In this document: positions 27,533 to 38,699 of the stretch, piece after piece
Numbering within the stretch: position 1 is the stretch's first letter
Layout of the letters: each line of letters begins with the position of its first letter
DNA from: Mastigias papua
Lineage: Eukaryota; Cnidaria; Scyphozoa; Rhizostomeae; Mastigiidae
Reading direction: 5' to 3'
Length of the DNA stretch: 64,000 nucleotides
NCBI GenBank assembly: GCA_964019165.1
Contig: OZ025270.1
Coordinates: 9,404,450 to 9,468,449 of the forward strand
The notes under the pieces: model-generated
Told to the model about the DNA's origin: nothing
Databases searched by the model: none
What the model saw: only the letters and a program-made list of their open reading frames with translations
Position numbers and translations under genes: made by a program

Positions 27533-28174
27533 ATGGGAGCTCGTCAAAGCAATACGACTGCTGATAGATTTTCTGGGAGTTATCCTGGTGGTTTGGAAGG
27601 ATTTGATAACAATTTTTCAAAAGGACCTACTATGCCAGCAGAGTTACAGTATTCTCAAACAGTTTATATGGCAAATCCAACGAAAAGAAGGGCATTCTCT
27701 GAATCAGATACGATCATGTTGAGCCAGCTCCACGAACGACAGCGTCCTCCCATTAAAGAGAGTCGAAAGAAGAAAGCCGGTTGTGATGAAATATTGTCTT
27801 GGAAAGAGAACTTTGGTATGTTACTGGATCATCCGGTCGGGTTTGAATTGTTTTTTAAATTTTTACAAGGTGAAAGGAGCGAAGAGAGCTTGCTTTTCTG
27901 GCGTGCTTGCGAGGAATTCAAGCGTTCAAATTTCCGAATATCTGCCAAAGCCAAAAGAATTTATAAGGAATATGTACAAACTGATTCAGTTTACCAGGTG
28001 AATTTGGATTTTAGGGAGAAAAGAAAGATAGAAGAGGGATTGAAATCCCCAGACAAGATGATATTCGATGAGGCACAAAGGAAGATCAAATTTATCATGA
28101 TGAGTGATCCTTATCCACGATTTCTGAGATCAGACATTTACGTGAGATTGGAAAGTAAATCACTGGAGAAATAA
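27533..28174 (+). CDS. Intronless small RGS-domain protein (213 aa)
   Basis: Regulator of G-protein signalling: RGS domains accelerate GTP hydrolysis by G-alpha subunits. The domain spans residues ~90-207, beginning SWKENFGMLLDHPVGFELF, with the alpha4 signature SEESLLFWRACEEFK, the QVNLD loop, FDEAQRKI and the closing SDPYPRFLRSDIY. The domain is complete and of normal length, most like small R4/RZ-type RGS proteins. The N-terminus MGARQS fits the N-myristoylation pattern (Gly2, Ser6), KRRAFSES (51-58) is a basophilic kinase-type site, and RKKKAG (78-83) is a basic patch before the domain. The usual Asn of the EEN-LFW motif is Ser (residue 119), while the Asn of VNLD and the PRFL Arg are kept. 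The start has a good context (GAAATGG). It lies nested on the same strand inside the giant PSMD1 intron, with no intron of its own. Confidence 0.88.
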   Translation: MGARQSNTTADRFSGSYPGGLEGFDNNFSKGPTMPAELQYSQTVYMANPTKRRAFSESDTIMLSQLHERQRPPIKESRKKKAGCDEILSWKENFGMLLDHPVGFELFFKFLQGERSEESLLFWRACEEFKRSNFRISAKAKRIYKEYVQTDSVYQVNLDFREKRKIEEGLKSPDKMIFDEAQRKIKFIMMSDPYPRFLRSDIYVRLESKSLEK

Positions 28175-28182
28175 TCACATTG

Positions 28183-28188
28183 AATAAA
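28183..28188 (+). terminator. AATAAA polyadenylation signal after RGS stop
   Basis: AATAAA lies nine bases past the TAA of the RGS ORF. It is a plausible poly(A) signal giving a very short 3' UTR. No other AATAAA was noticed before about 28400. Confidence 0.35.
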
Positions 28189-28199
28189 GAGCTGGACAA

Positions 28200-29860
28200 A
28201 AGACGAATATTACGCAATGAGTTATTTACACGAGAAGATCACAGATATGAAATTGGTAATCAAGACTGTTGTATTGGTTAAATTGCTTTCTGTTGTTTGC
28301 AAAGTATTAGGATTACTTTCCCGTGCCGAATTTTCCCTAACCTTCGCATCGAAGTTGATCCAAGGAGTTCGGTGTAGCGCTAGATTTTGGGTGTCAGCAC
28401 CTCGTAATCAAGAGGTAGAATCTAATCTTAGCACTGGGACAATTTATGTCCTTCCTTGTATTCAGGATAATAGCTTAAACTTGCCGATTCGCGAATTTAT
28501 TCGCCATCACCTTTCATTTTAAAGTGAAACTGTTGGACTTCTGGTTTTGACCTAGGAGCATACACTGACTCAATCGTGCATACATGCACTTTAATATTTT
28601 CCCAACGATTTTCACGTGTTTCGCAGACGGTTGAATGAAAATAAAAGGTCTGCTCGATGGAGAAATCTTATCCATTTGTTGCATAGAGCGATCCATAGAT
28701 ATCCAGCTGTGTGGAATGTGAGGCCAGATACTGACTGCTGTACATTGATATAGCTTTTTTCAATCGAAAGTTCTGTAGAAAGTCTGCCTTACAAGAAAGA
28801 GACCACACGGCAGAAGCATATAAGTTTGTCGCTTAGACGATTACAGATGCTTTTATTGAAGTTTTTCTTTGTTATGTGTTTACCATATAGCAGATGTTTC
28901 CTAGACATACGGCGTCGCTGAGCTTGTTTCACGTATATGCTATACCTGCAGACAAACATCCCCTTGCTCCTTTTGCTTCCTTTGGCAACACGTATGGGCA
29001 TTTAAATTATGAGATGGGTAAATTTATTGTAAGGAAGTATTCAAAGCCAAACGAAGTTGACCGGGCTAGGAATCATCACTGGCTGGAACGTACCATAAAT
29101 TCAGTTTGAATCTCTACTGAAAACCTGTCATACCCAGGTGTACATATTGAAGGTGTTTGTCAAGTAATTTCTTATTCAAACTAAAGATCAGAGTAGTGGA
29201 TTAGTAAAGATTTTATCGTACCTTTGTTCATAGAGTTCGAAATTTGATCCATGTCTTCAGGATTAGCATTGTTACTTAAGGAAAAGGGATAATTTGGGGG
29301 TACTGTGTGAAAAGGGAGTCAGAAAGGAATGTAGTATATATTTATTTGATTTGATGTAGGTTAGATGGATAACATTGTGCGAATTGTTTGCCAGTGTCTG
29401 ACTACCTTTGTTTCTATGATTACTTGGTTGTTGAGGCCAATGAGTGATAAGGCAACAATGTTCTAGCCTGTTCCTGATAAATATTATTGTAAAAATTATG
29501 GTGTAATTGTTAAGTTGTTTGTACAAATGTGCACTATTCCTAGAACTAGTTTTTGTCGCGTTTGGCTGTTGGCCCAAATTCTTTATTACTTTCAAATTGT
29601 AAAGCTTTAGATGAATGGATTATCAGACATTTTTTGATGACCTAGAGGACTCATTTTCGTTTTTGTCTCATTGCCAAAGGGAAATTGGTTTTTTTCGTAC
29701 AATATTTCACGGAACAACTTCTTAGCGAACCTATGTGTAGAAGGCGAAAAAATTTGAGGAACTTATATACTGAAGACGAAGTCCCCAAGAAACTGTTCAA
29801 TTTCGAATATTCTCATCAGCATTGCTTGCAACCGCGAATTAGTATGCCAAGTTTAACTGA
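28200..29860. other. Stretch downstream of RGS ORF, no gene recognised
   Basis: Open frames at 28217-28522 and 28894-29109 lack any family signature. The short dispersed motif TAGAAGGCGAAAAAATTTGAG occurs near 29738. Confidence 0.35.
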
Positions 29861-29867
29861 AGTTTTG

Positions 29868-30262
29868 TCCTTGCAGCTAGCAAGTGTTATCCTTGCAGCC
29901 AGCAAGTGTTATCCTTGCAGCCAGCAAATGTTATCCTTGCAGCCAGCTAGCCTTATCCTTGGAGCCAGCGAGTGTTATCCTTGCAGCCAGCAAGCCTTAT
30001 CCTTGCAGCCAGCAAGTGTTATCCTTGCAGCCAGCAAGTGTTATCCTTGCCGCCAGCAAGCCTTATCCTTGCAGCCAGCAAGTGTTATCCTTGTAGCCAG
30101 CTAGCCTTATCCTTGCAGCCAGCAAGTGTTATCCTTGCAGCCAGCTAGCCTTATCCTTGCAGCTAGCAAGTGTTATCCTTGCAGCCAGCAAGCGTTATCG
30201 TTACAGCCAGCAAGTATTATCCTTGCAGCCAGCAAGTGTTATCCCTGCAGCCAGTAAGTGTT
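29868..30262 (+). repeat. 22-bp minisatellite, ~18 copies
   Basis: Unit AAGTGTTATCCTTGCAGCCAGC with variants (AGCCTTATCC, AAATGTTATCC, GCCGCCAGC). Because 22 is not a multiple of three, the Leu/Ser/Gln-rich open frame across it changes peptide register every unit, so it is not coding. Confidence 0.95.
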
Positions 30263-30269
30263 TCATAGA

Positions 30270-30990
30270 CATGTATCCTTTCAAACCCTGGAGTGTCTAT
30301 GGTATTCTGTCTTAGCACTGAGCATTTTAAACTTACAATACCTGGAGCACTAAATGTGCAGTTGGAAGTAAGGAAGTATTCAGTGGCATATCTTGTAACC
30401 TTTGAGTGGGTGGGGATGGGGGTGGTTGTACGAAGGGGAAATTACCAACAAAAATGCCTTTCCAATCAATGAACTCTGTGTTTTGCGGTTAGTTTGTTCC
30501 TAAAGTTGGCTGTTTTGTCAGTAAGATTTTTCCATCTCAGGGAATTGCGATTCTTCTTTTTTATTAGCCCCGCATTGTCATTTCTATTTTGCCGACCAGA
30601 GCACTTCATTTAGTAACGTAGGACCCACTTTGGTTGGATCCGACACTGGGGACAATTTGTTACATTTGTATCGTCTAGAATAGCTCGAATGGCATCTCTA
30701 GGACTAACAGTTGAGTTAATCCAGAAAAATCTAATATTAGCATTCAACTAGAGAGACCGATCGTATGACAGTTTTCAGTTCGGGCTGGAATGTCATCCCG
30801 GCTAGCTGAGATGAATTTTGCGCGGTATTACATGAGAGTTTTCAGCCCGGGCTAGACTTATATTGAATTAAGGTCAACGTTCGATCCCCCAATGGGAAAC
30901 TGGAGATAAATGCCGTATCTCATTGAACGTTTGGCAACCTGCTAGAGCCCAGTGGAATCCAACAGTAGCTATTTCAACTCAGAAAAGGGT
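30270..30990. other. Intronic stretch without recognised genes
   Basis: Nothing recognised; repeated words TTTTCAGCCCGGGCT / TTTCAGTTCGGGCTGG near 30770-30850 and 31480-31530 hint at a decayed duplicated repeat. Confidence 0.35.
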
Positions 30991-31001
30991 AAACAATACA
31001 C

Positions 31002-31161
31002 TAGGCCCGTAGCCAAGGGGGGCCTGTGGGCAGGGCCCCCCTGGACTTGTGAAATTTGAATCTGTGCCTCCCCTGAAGACAGAAATTATATAAATATATG
31101 TATTATATATATTGGCTGTCCCCCCCCCCCCCCCTATGAATTCAAGCTAGTTACGGGCCTG
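31002..31161 (-). mobile_element. hAT-like MITE with 8-bp target-site duplication
   Basis: TAGGCCCGTAGCCA at the left and TAGTTACGGGCCTG at the right are inverted ends. CAATACAC flanks it exactly on both sides (30994-31001 and 31162-31169). An 8-bp duplication with CAGG-type ends fits hAT. It contains a C15 run. It is the inverted relative of 17333-17487. Confidence 0.75.
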
Positions 31162-31169
31162 CAATACAC

Positions 31170-33680
31170 GACCATGGCTGTCATTCATAGGGAAAATCCC
31201 TCGAGTTTTGGACTACGAGGAATCACTTCAATGACAAAAGAGCTATTTAAAGCTTTAAACTTCATGCTAATCTGTTATTACCAGTACATTACACAAAATG
31301 CGCGTGCGCCAACTTTAATTCTCAGCCCTGGCTGGAAAAATAGCGATTACATGACAACTTTCATCACCTTCAACCGGGCTTTAAATCCCAGTCCATCTAA
31401 CTGAAATTCTAGCCCTGACTGAAATTTTCTCATGAAATCGCAGAACGGTTGTACAAAGAGATGACTGGAGACGGGGGCTGAGTTTTCAGCCCAGCTATGC
31501 AGGCTGAGTTTCCAGCCCGGGTTGAAAACTCTCATATAATATGCCCCTTAATCTTACAAATAAATATCATTGCCATTTTACTGACCAGAGTGTCATATGT
31601 TGCTGGTAATTATTATTTCCTTTTACCGGCCGTATTAATATTTGTGCAAGCGATGATGATTCTACTGACCATCTGCACTTTTACCAATCACTTATCAAAG
31701 CAGTGTCATAAGCCGGAAGGTCTGGAGAAGGAGTAACTTTGTTGGCGTTCCTTTCCGTATATTACCAGTTTTGCTAGGGTGTCAGTCTGTAAATGCCTTA
31801 CACTACCCCTCCAGATGAATAGGTTACGCCACGCCACTGCATCTGGGCTCTGATCCGCTCAGATGTGTTCTTTTTTGTATTTTCCCGATATAGCAATACT
31901 CTGTCTTACGAGAGGGCGCTCAAACTAAGGTGGTATTGAGACTAAGATGGCATTCGCTGGTATTTTTTGTTTTTAAGAGTGCGCTCAAACAGAGCGCATT
32001 AAAAGGAATGGAATGCTAGTAAATCAGTCATACTTGGAGTACTAGGGTATGTATCAATGTATAGAGAGAGCTTTTCAAATACTTTCTCATATCAATATGT
32101 TGCCCCCCCCTCCATATACACAGCACATGTTCCTGAATCTGTTAACTTCTTTCATACAGTTTACTCATAGCATTCACAGAGAATTCATGTGGCATTAGTT
32201 ATAGTGTCATGATCTATTCATAATAAGATGCTTTTAGGTACGGACCCAAGCCTTGAAGATCACATCGTTGATGGTGTGACAGTAAAATACATCACATCTT
32301 TTGTGCTCTATAAATAATGTTTGCCCCCCTTGCCCTTTTCCTGCACTGTCATTCCTAGTTGCACTGAAATATTACGTTAATTACTATGCAAACGGGAAAG
32401 TGGTAGACAGGAGTATTCGCGTTTAGGAAAAGTTGCCAAAAGAACTTTTGTAGAGAGAAAATAGGAGAGTGAGATTTTTGTGCATATTGTTTTGATTTTC
32501 GATCTGTTAACACGTAAGTATCGATTTGTTGGTTGCAACATGCATTTTAAGCCTAGGTATGCCTACGTGTTTGCCAAGTAGGTGCGGGTGCAAAACAGGG
32601 AAGACTGTTTTTTAATGAGTACCGAGCCCAATGGTTGCCGCACCTCAATACCTTATCTTGAAAGGGATATGAAACCATTGAGCCTCTCGTTGTTCAGGGA
32701 GTCAGTCATGGGACAATACGCTATGGGAGAGCAATGTGAAAAACGTACAGTGAACTTGTCCAGTTACCAATGATTAAGAATGCTGCATTCAAACATTTTT
32801 TATAAGAAACAGGTTATAAGAAATGTTAGGTTCAATTTTTCGAAAGTTAAGAAACGTCCCTGCCCAAATTGAAAAAAGCTGAGAAACTTTTATAATTTGC
32901 AGTTTTAATTTTCTGAGTTGACACTCAGAACTGTCTTGACATTAGACATCACTGTATGTTGCAACACTACACTTGACATGCAGTTTTGACTTCAACTTGA
33001 CATTGATGAAGTTACATATAATTAACATAGAGTCCTAGTATCTTTTGTTACCCAATTTACAATTAGATTGATAAAGGAGAAATCACGTCAAATGAGAGCC
33101 TTGAATTTGTTAGGGAGGATACCAACTTTGTCTCAGCTGAGAGGCCGTTCCATAATTTTGCACCTCTGTAAGAGATCGGCATTTGCCCGTTTGAGATATT
33201 TTTCTGTGAGTGGAAAAGTGAATATTTCTGGAAAACATTGTTTGGAAGTTGTGTGGAGCAAGGTTGTTGAGGGACTTAATGCACCATCATTTATCGTCCT
33301 TCGAAGTAGCACATTACATTAGTTTATTGCTCAATGTGAGTCAACTATTCACTTTACCTTGGAAGCATGTTTAAAAAATTCATTACCTAAGAAGTTTAAG
33401 TATCATGTAAGAAAATTTTGATAGTAGAATGGCCAGAAAACTTAGGAAACGCCATACCAGCACCGGATCTTAGTTTCATATATAAAAAAATAGGTGTACC
33501 CTAAAACGACCTGCACTGGGTAGTCTCAGGTGTCTGTTTGATGGGGCCGTACAACGTCATCATTTGACGATTATTTGCTGACTGTCATTTATAGGAAAGG
33601 GAACTTTGAACTTGGAGCACAGGTACACGTTGTTTGATAAGAAAGTGTCTTGTACAAAGGTAGTGATCAACTGACTAAAA
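31170..33680. other. Intronic stretch without recognised genes
   Basis: No homologous coding. A family-B-like end (TTTTTTATAAGAAACAGG) is at ~32798. Confidence 0.35.
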
Positions 33681-33689
33681 TGTTGAGGT

Positions 33690-33970
33690 AGTTCAACACT
33701 GGATATTTTTGAGACCTAAAAAAGTCGAAAGGTTTATCATATACAAATGGAATTCCAATTTTTACACAAGCCCCTCGTCTCTTTTATTTAATTCATGTTG
33801 ATTTCCTGTGTTAATCTATGTATGCCAGTGTTAATATTAGTGCATACCCTGTTACGTCTTTTCTGGTGTAGCACTAATGTTAAAAGTAATGTTAATCAAA
33901 CTCAAATATTTTTGGTAAGAAAGCCTTAAGCAAGTTTTAGTACTAAAATCATAAAAAGCTAGCAATGTTT
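33690..33970 (-). repeat. Dispersed ~310-bp repeat, family A
   Basis: TTTTTGAGACCTAAAAAAGTC, TTTTTACACAAGC, GGTGTAGCACTAATG and TTTTAGTACTAAAATCATAA place it as a diverged inverted copy of 21540-21850. Confidence 0.5.
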
Positions 33971-34919
33971 CGATACTCGGCCAAAAACACTTAAAAAGCG
34001 TGTATTCCCTTAGACAAACTCAATGGGACATTTGCATTATTAAGCCCATCGAGGGCTTATTGATCGCAAACACTTTGGAGAGGGGTTTTAAGAGATAGGG
34101 CTTTGATTGAGAAGGAGCTTAAAAGAGAAATTACGGTACCATTGGACTCAACGTGCATGTCTTTAACAGTGAAAATCAGGGTTACCAGGTCATGGAATTT
34201 GTCTGATTCATATCATGCCTACGAAAAATCTAGATTAATCCAAATTTCTAAACGAGGCTATAATGCAACAGAATCGTTGTCAATATCATTGTCAATCGCA
34301 ATAATCAGTGACAATAATCTATTATATCGAGACTGAGGCCACTCGTTTTTCCAACATTTGTCACTCATTTTCTCTATTTAAGCTGTGAATTTTTAATATT
34401 GAACTTGTCTGTATAGCATAAGTTTAAATAGTTCATGACAAGTTCAGAATAATGCCAAACTTCGGTTAAGATCAAAATGATAGTTTCAAAGCCAGTCAAG
34501 AAATCAGGAATTCAGATTTCTCGAATTTTGATTTTGAAAATCCAGATTGGTAAACCTGATGAAAACCATTAGCAAAGCTATCAAAGATCAATTTCCCATA
34601 CAACGATATATCCGTGGTATAATGAACAGTGTGAAATAGGAGGGGAGAGTTTGAATTCTGAACTGCCCAACAATCCTTGTTTTGTTCGCAAATTAATTCC
34701 GCTTTACTAGTTTAGTTATCCGTTCCTGAAATACTAATGACCATCGTTTTTAGTTTGATTTGACATAAGTTTTATTGCGGCCAATAGATACCGATTACTC
34801 TTTTTATATTGCAATCAATTTTTTTAATTTCCATTTCCTGTTATATTAGGACTTCCCATTACTCATATAAAACCTTGGTAACATTTTGTATTGCTTTGCT
34901 GATATCACACAAATAACAG

Positions 34920-35095
34920 CGGAAACCTCAAGCCCCAGGGCCTAGCCGCCTGGCACGTTCGTCCCGGATGATGACGCATTTCTCAAGTGCGGCACATATT
35001 TTGTTCCGGATGGGTCGGCCTCAGCCTTTAGGTGAGGCGGTACCTTACCTCTTCCGCGGACTAGCAGTGAGGGGTAGTGAAAAATTGAATCAATC
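34920..35095. other. GC-rich patch, unidentified
   Basis: A ~170-bp island clearly richer in G+C than its surroundings. The minus strand is open (34942-35142; VPPHLKAEADPSGTKYVPHL, ASSSGTNVPGG). I do not recognise it; it could be a repeat fragment. Confidence 0.3.
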
Positions 35096-35125
35096 CTTGT
35101 TTGAGCGATGTATCTGAATACATAT

Positions 35126-35455
35126 TTTTTTATAAGAAACAAACTTCTCCCTTCAGCCTGGATGTTTCTTAATATATTGTCAAATCCAGCCTAAAATGTT
35201 TCTTCAGTGTTTCTTAAAACTCTTGAAATTTCCTATAGCAGCAAGGCAACTATGAAAGGAGAAATAGACTTTTTAGTTATAGACACTTGAGAGACGGATG
35301 TTGTTTGTGTTTTGTTTTCAGTTCAATTAAAAATTTTATCACAATAACTAATTTTTCAATTTTGCTTTTTAAAATTCAGCCTGCCTGTGTTTCTTAATTG
35401 TTTCTTCATTTTTGGCTGATTTGAGCCTCATGTTTCTTATATATTTGTTTCTTAC
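35126..35455 (-). mobile_element. Family-B MITE (~330 bp)
   Basis: Ends TTTTTTTATAAGAAAC and GTTTCTTATATA. Interior is the inverse of 22672-23006 (CTTCAGCCTGGATG, TTCAGCCTGCCTGTG, TTTGAGCCTCATG). Confidence 0.62.
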
Positions 35456-35744
35456 TTTAATCCCCTCCAACTTTCAATTTTCATTTTGAATTCATTATCA
35501 GTTTTTGTAGCTTTATATGGATCTAGAAGTTGATTCCAAATTATGCTTCCCCTAAATGAAAGTTACACGTTTCCATACTTTTTTGTCGTGTTAGGAAGTT
35601 GGAGGAGATTGTTTATTCTTAAGGTATATGGAAGCATTTTCCTATTGAAGAATACCTACCACTTTGCTATTACGATGTTACAACATCATGTGCACGTTTC
35701 TTTATACGAGCTGTTCTTTGCCTAGTGTTGAAGCTTTCTTATCT

Positions 35745-35825
35745 TTGTCATGATTTCAGCACTAGAATCTTTCTTAAAACTATCTTAGCAGGACTGATGA
35801 AGTTTGTATAACACTACAATTAGAG
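35745..35825 (+). repeat. Family-A repeat, 5' fragment
   Basis: CATGATTTCAGCACTAGAATC and GTTTGTATAACACTACA match the left end of family A. Confidence 0.4.
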
Positions 35826-35829
35826 GGGG

Positions 35830-38260
35830 ATTTACCGCGATTTGTTTGGGGTGCAGAAGGAAATATTGTTGGACCTAGCCCATCTCTAGTGTTTAGGCCA
35901 GGCACTATAAACAATGAGATCTTCTTTTGCAATTGCAAACTGAGATTTTAATTACTGTCAGTATAAATTAGTGAAGCATCAGTCTCATCCAGTAATAGTA
36001 CAGGTGATTGTATAGTCATGGAATACGGAAAATGGGGTTCCAGAGGCGAAGCCCCCGAGAAAATTTCTAGGATCACACCCTTAAGATTTTATGAAAACAT
36101 CTTTTAGATGAAGCTATGGATTAAATGATTGATATTTGTTCAAGAAGTGGATGGTAGGGGTATTTGTCCTTCCCATGCACCCAATGGCTCCGCCACAGGC
36201 CTTCTCAATGAATTTGTGTAGACGTTGGAAGTCCTTGATAAAAATTCTTGAGAGCTTTCAATCTTGCTTAGTTTATAAAGCTGCATTGCCGAACCAATAT
36301 ACTGGTGTACCGAATGGAACAGTGAATTAGTGACAAAAGTCCAACATTGGGGGCTGTCGCATCCTCACACCCTCGGTGAATTTGCCCTGACTACAGTGCT
36401 TCACTTAAAAGACAGGCGGTATGCCCAAAATACACAAGGAACCGCTTTATTAGGAAGGTGCGTACGTAGAAGGCCAAAGATTTAGGAAACTTGTACTACT
36501 AAAGACAAAAATCACTGCAAACAGTCGAGTTAAGAAACCCAATTCGCTCCTGAAAGCGGCCTATTTGATTATTGTAAGTTAGCTTTCTGAGCAGAATGAA
36601 CCTTCGATCTTCTCCACAAACTAGATAGATATGGCAATAGTTTCGGGTTTCTGTTTTCCATGAATGCCTCCTATTGTTTGCATTTCATTGTTGTTGAGAC
36701 TTTTATTCGAATTCGTACAATCCTCAAAAGACACCTCCAGGCGTAGGATGCAGCCCTGAGGAATAAATGACGAAAAGCTGGCGCATTTTGTGTTGTTGTC
36801 AAGCGGTTCAAAAACTTGATTCATAAGTAGAAAATGCCTAGTCCTCTCCCATTCTCGAGATCTCCTCACGTGTTTGATTCACTGTCTCAGCTATACAATT
36901 GTAACGAAATCAAGGTTAGAACAAAATTTTGTATGGTTTGACTTTCAGCGGGAGTTTCTAACATTATTATCATTCTGTGTTTTAATAGCAGTTTCACTTT
37001 CGTCAAAAATCTTTCATTTCGCTGCCGCATTCTGTCGACTGTGTTGTACATCAGCATTAAGCCTCGTTTGCGTGATCCATCATTTGGCTTGGACAGTCTT
37101 TCAGTACGCTGAGCAGGCTCATTATAGCTCACATGAGGTATCCACTTGTTGCTCGAATGAACGGTACTGTCTTCCTATAGTATTAGCACGGCTATTAGGT
37201 GCATAAAGCGGGAGAGGAGAACTGACTATGGATTCATGTAGATATGAAAAGAATCGTCCTTTGCGCTGGCTTCTCCAAAGCTCCTATTAGTAGTAATGTT
37301 CGTACGTAGTTGATAAAGAGGAACACTTATATAAATGATGATCTGAGGACGATTTCTGACGGTTATAGTCAGTTTTATCAGTTCCCCTGTATGCGTGGCC
37401 TTGCTTTTGTTGGAGAATACAAATGAGATAAGATTAAATTTTAGAATGCGATAAAATCTTACTTAGTATCTGCTGAGATTTCTCCAGAATCTGGCCAGTA
37501 ACTCACAATACAGTTGCAGAATTGAAGTCATTATCATGCTACAATTCTACGTTATTAATCCAATCTACCCTACATGTCATAGATTATAAATATATATGAC
37601 AATTTTGGGCAATTTAGGCATGATTTTCTCTAGTATACGCTATCTCATGGTTAATAAAGATTAAGATCAATAGCCAGATGCATTAGTCCAATGATTTAGG
37701 CACTGCTATGACAGTAGTAGTATGCTTATCCCAAGCCCCATTACTGGGGAGAATCTGCATCTCCAAAAATTGCAGAAAATTACTTTTTCTTATTCTGTAT
37801 TACGTATTAAAGAAAATTTTTATGCAAACAGCTTTTGAGACTTTTGGGGCTTATGATGTAAAGGATAATAGGTTAACTGTGTTATATTAGAGGTCAGAGG
37901 CATTGAAAAGTTCTAATCTGTTATTCACTGTTTTACCATTTCATTAGGTATCCGGACTTCACTCCACTTGCTCCTACTTCGATGGGCCTATTTCCAGGTA
38001 GCTTACTAAGAACTGTGCTTTAGACCCGGTTACATTTTGTTCTGCTATCACATCTAATGATTGAATCAAACAGATTAACTAATCAGAGAATTTTTGGTTG
38101 GTGGGGGAATTTTTCCACACTTTCATTGTTTTTGTTCGTTCTTTCTCTGTACATGTGCCTTGCTATTTCCTTGGTCCATTGAAAACTGCTGGGAAAAATG
38201 TGAAATAATGCAGCGACCTTTAAAACAAACTTAGTATGGAAAACCTGGATAAGGCAGGAA
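35830..38260. other. Intronic stretch without recognised genes
   Basis: No convincing coding. An IPQGCIL-type word in the minus frame 36621-36869 recalls RT motif B, but the neighbouring residues do not follow. Confidence 0.35.
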
Positions 38261-38266
38261 ATGCAA

Positions 38267-38690
<424 letters not shown>

Positions 38691-38699
38691 GCTAATATG

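Noticed and set aside
28217..28522. 101-aa open frame right after the RGS gene
   Set aside because: No recognisable family, no compositional support; could be chance.
29685..30104. 139-aa open frame rich in LQPAS/CYPCSQQ
   Set aside because: Read through a 22-bp minisatellite whose unit is not a multiple of three.
36621..36869. Minus frame with FIPQGCIL, like RT motif B
   Set aside because: Residues after the motif do not follow the GPLLF pattern and no other RT block is nearby.
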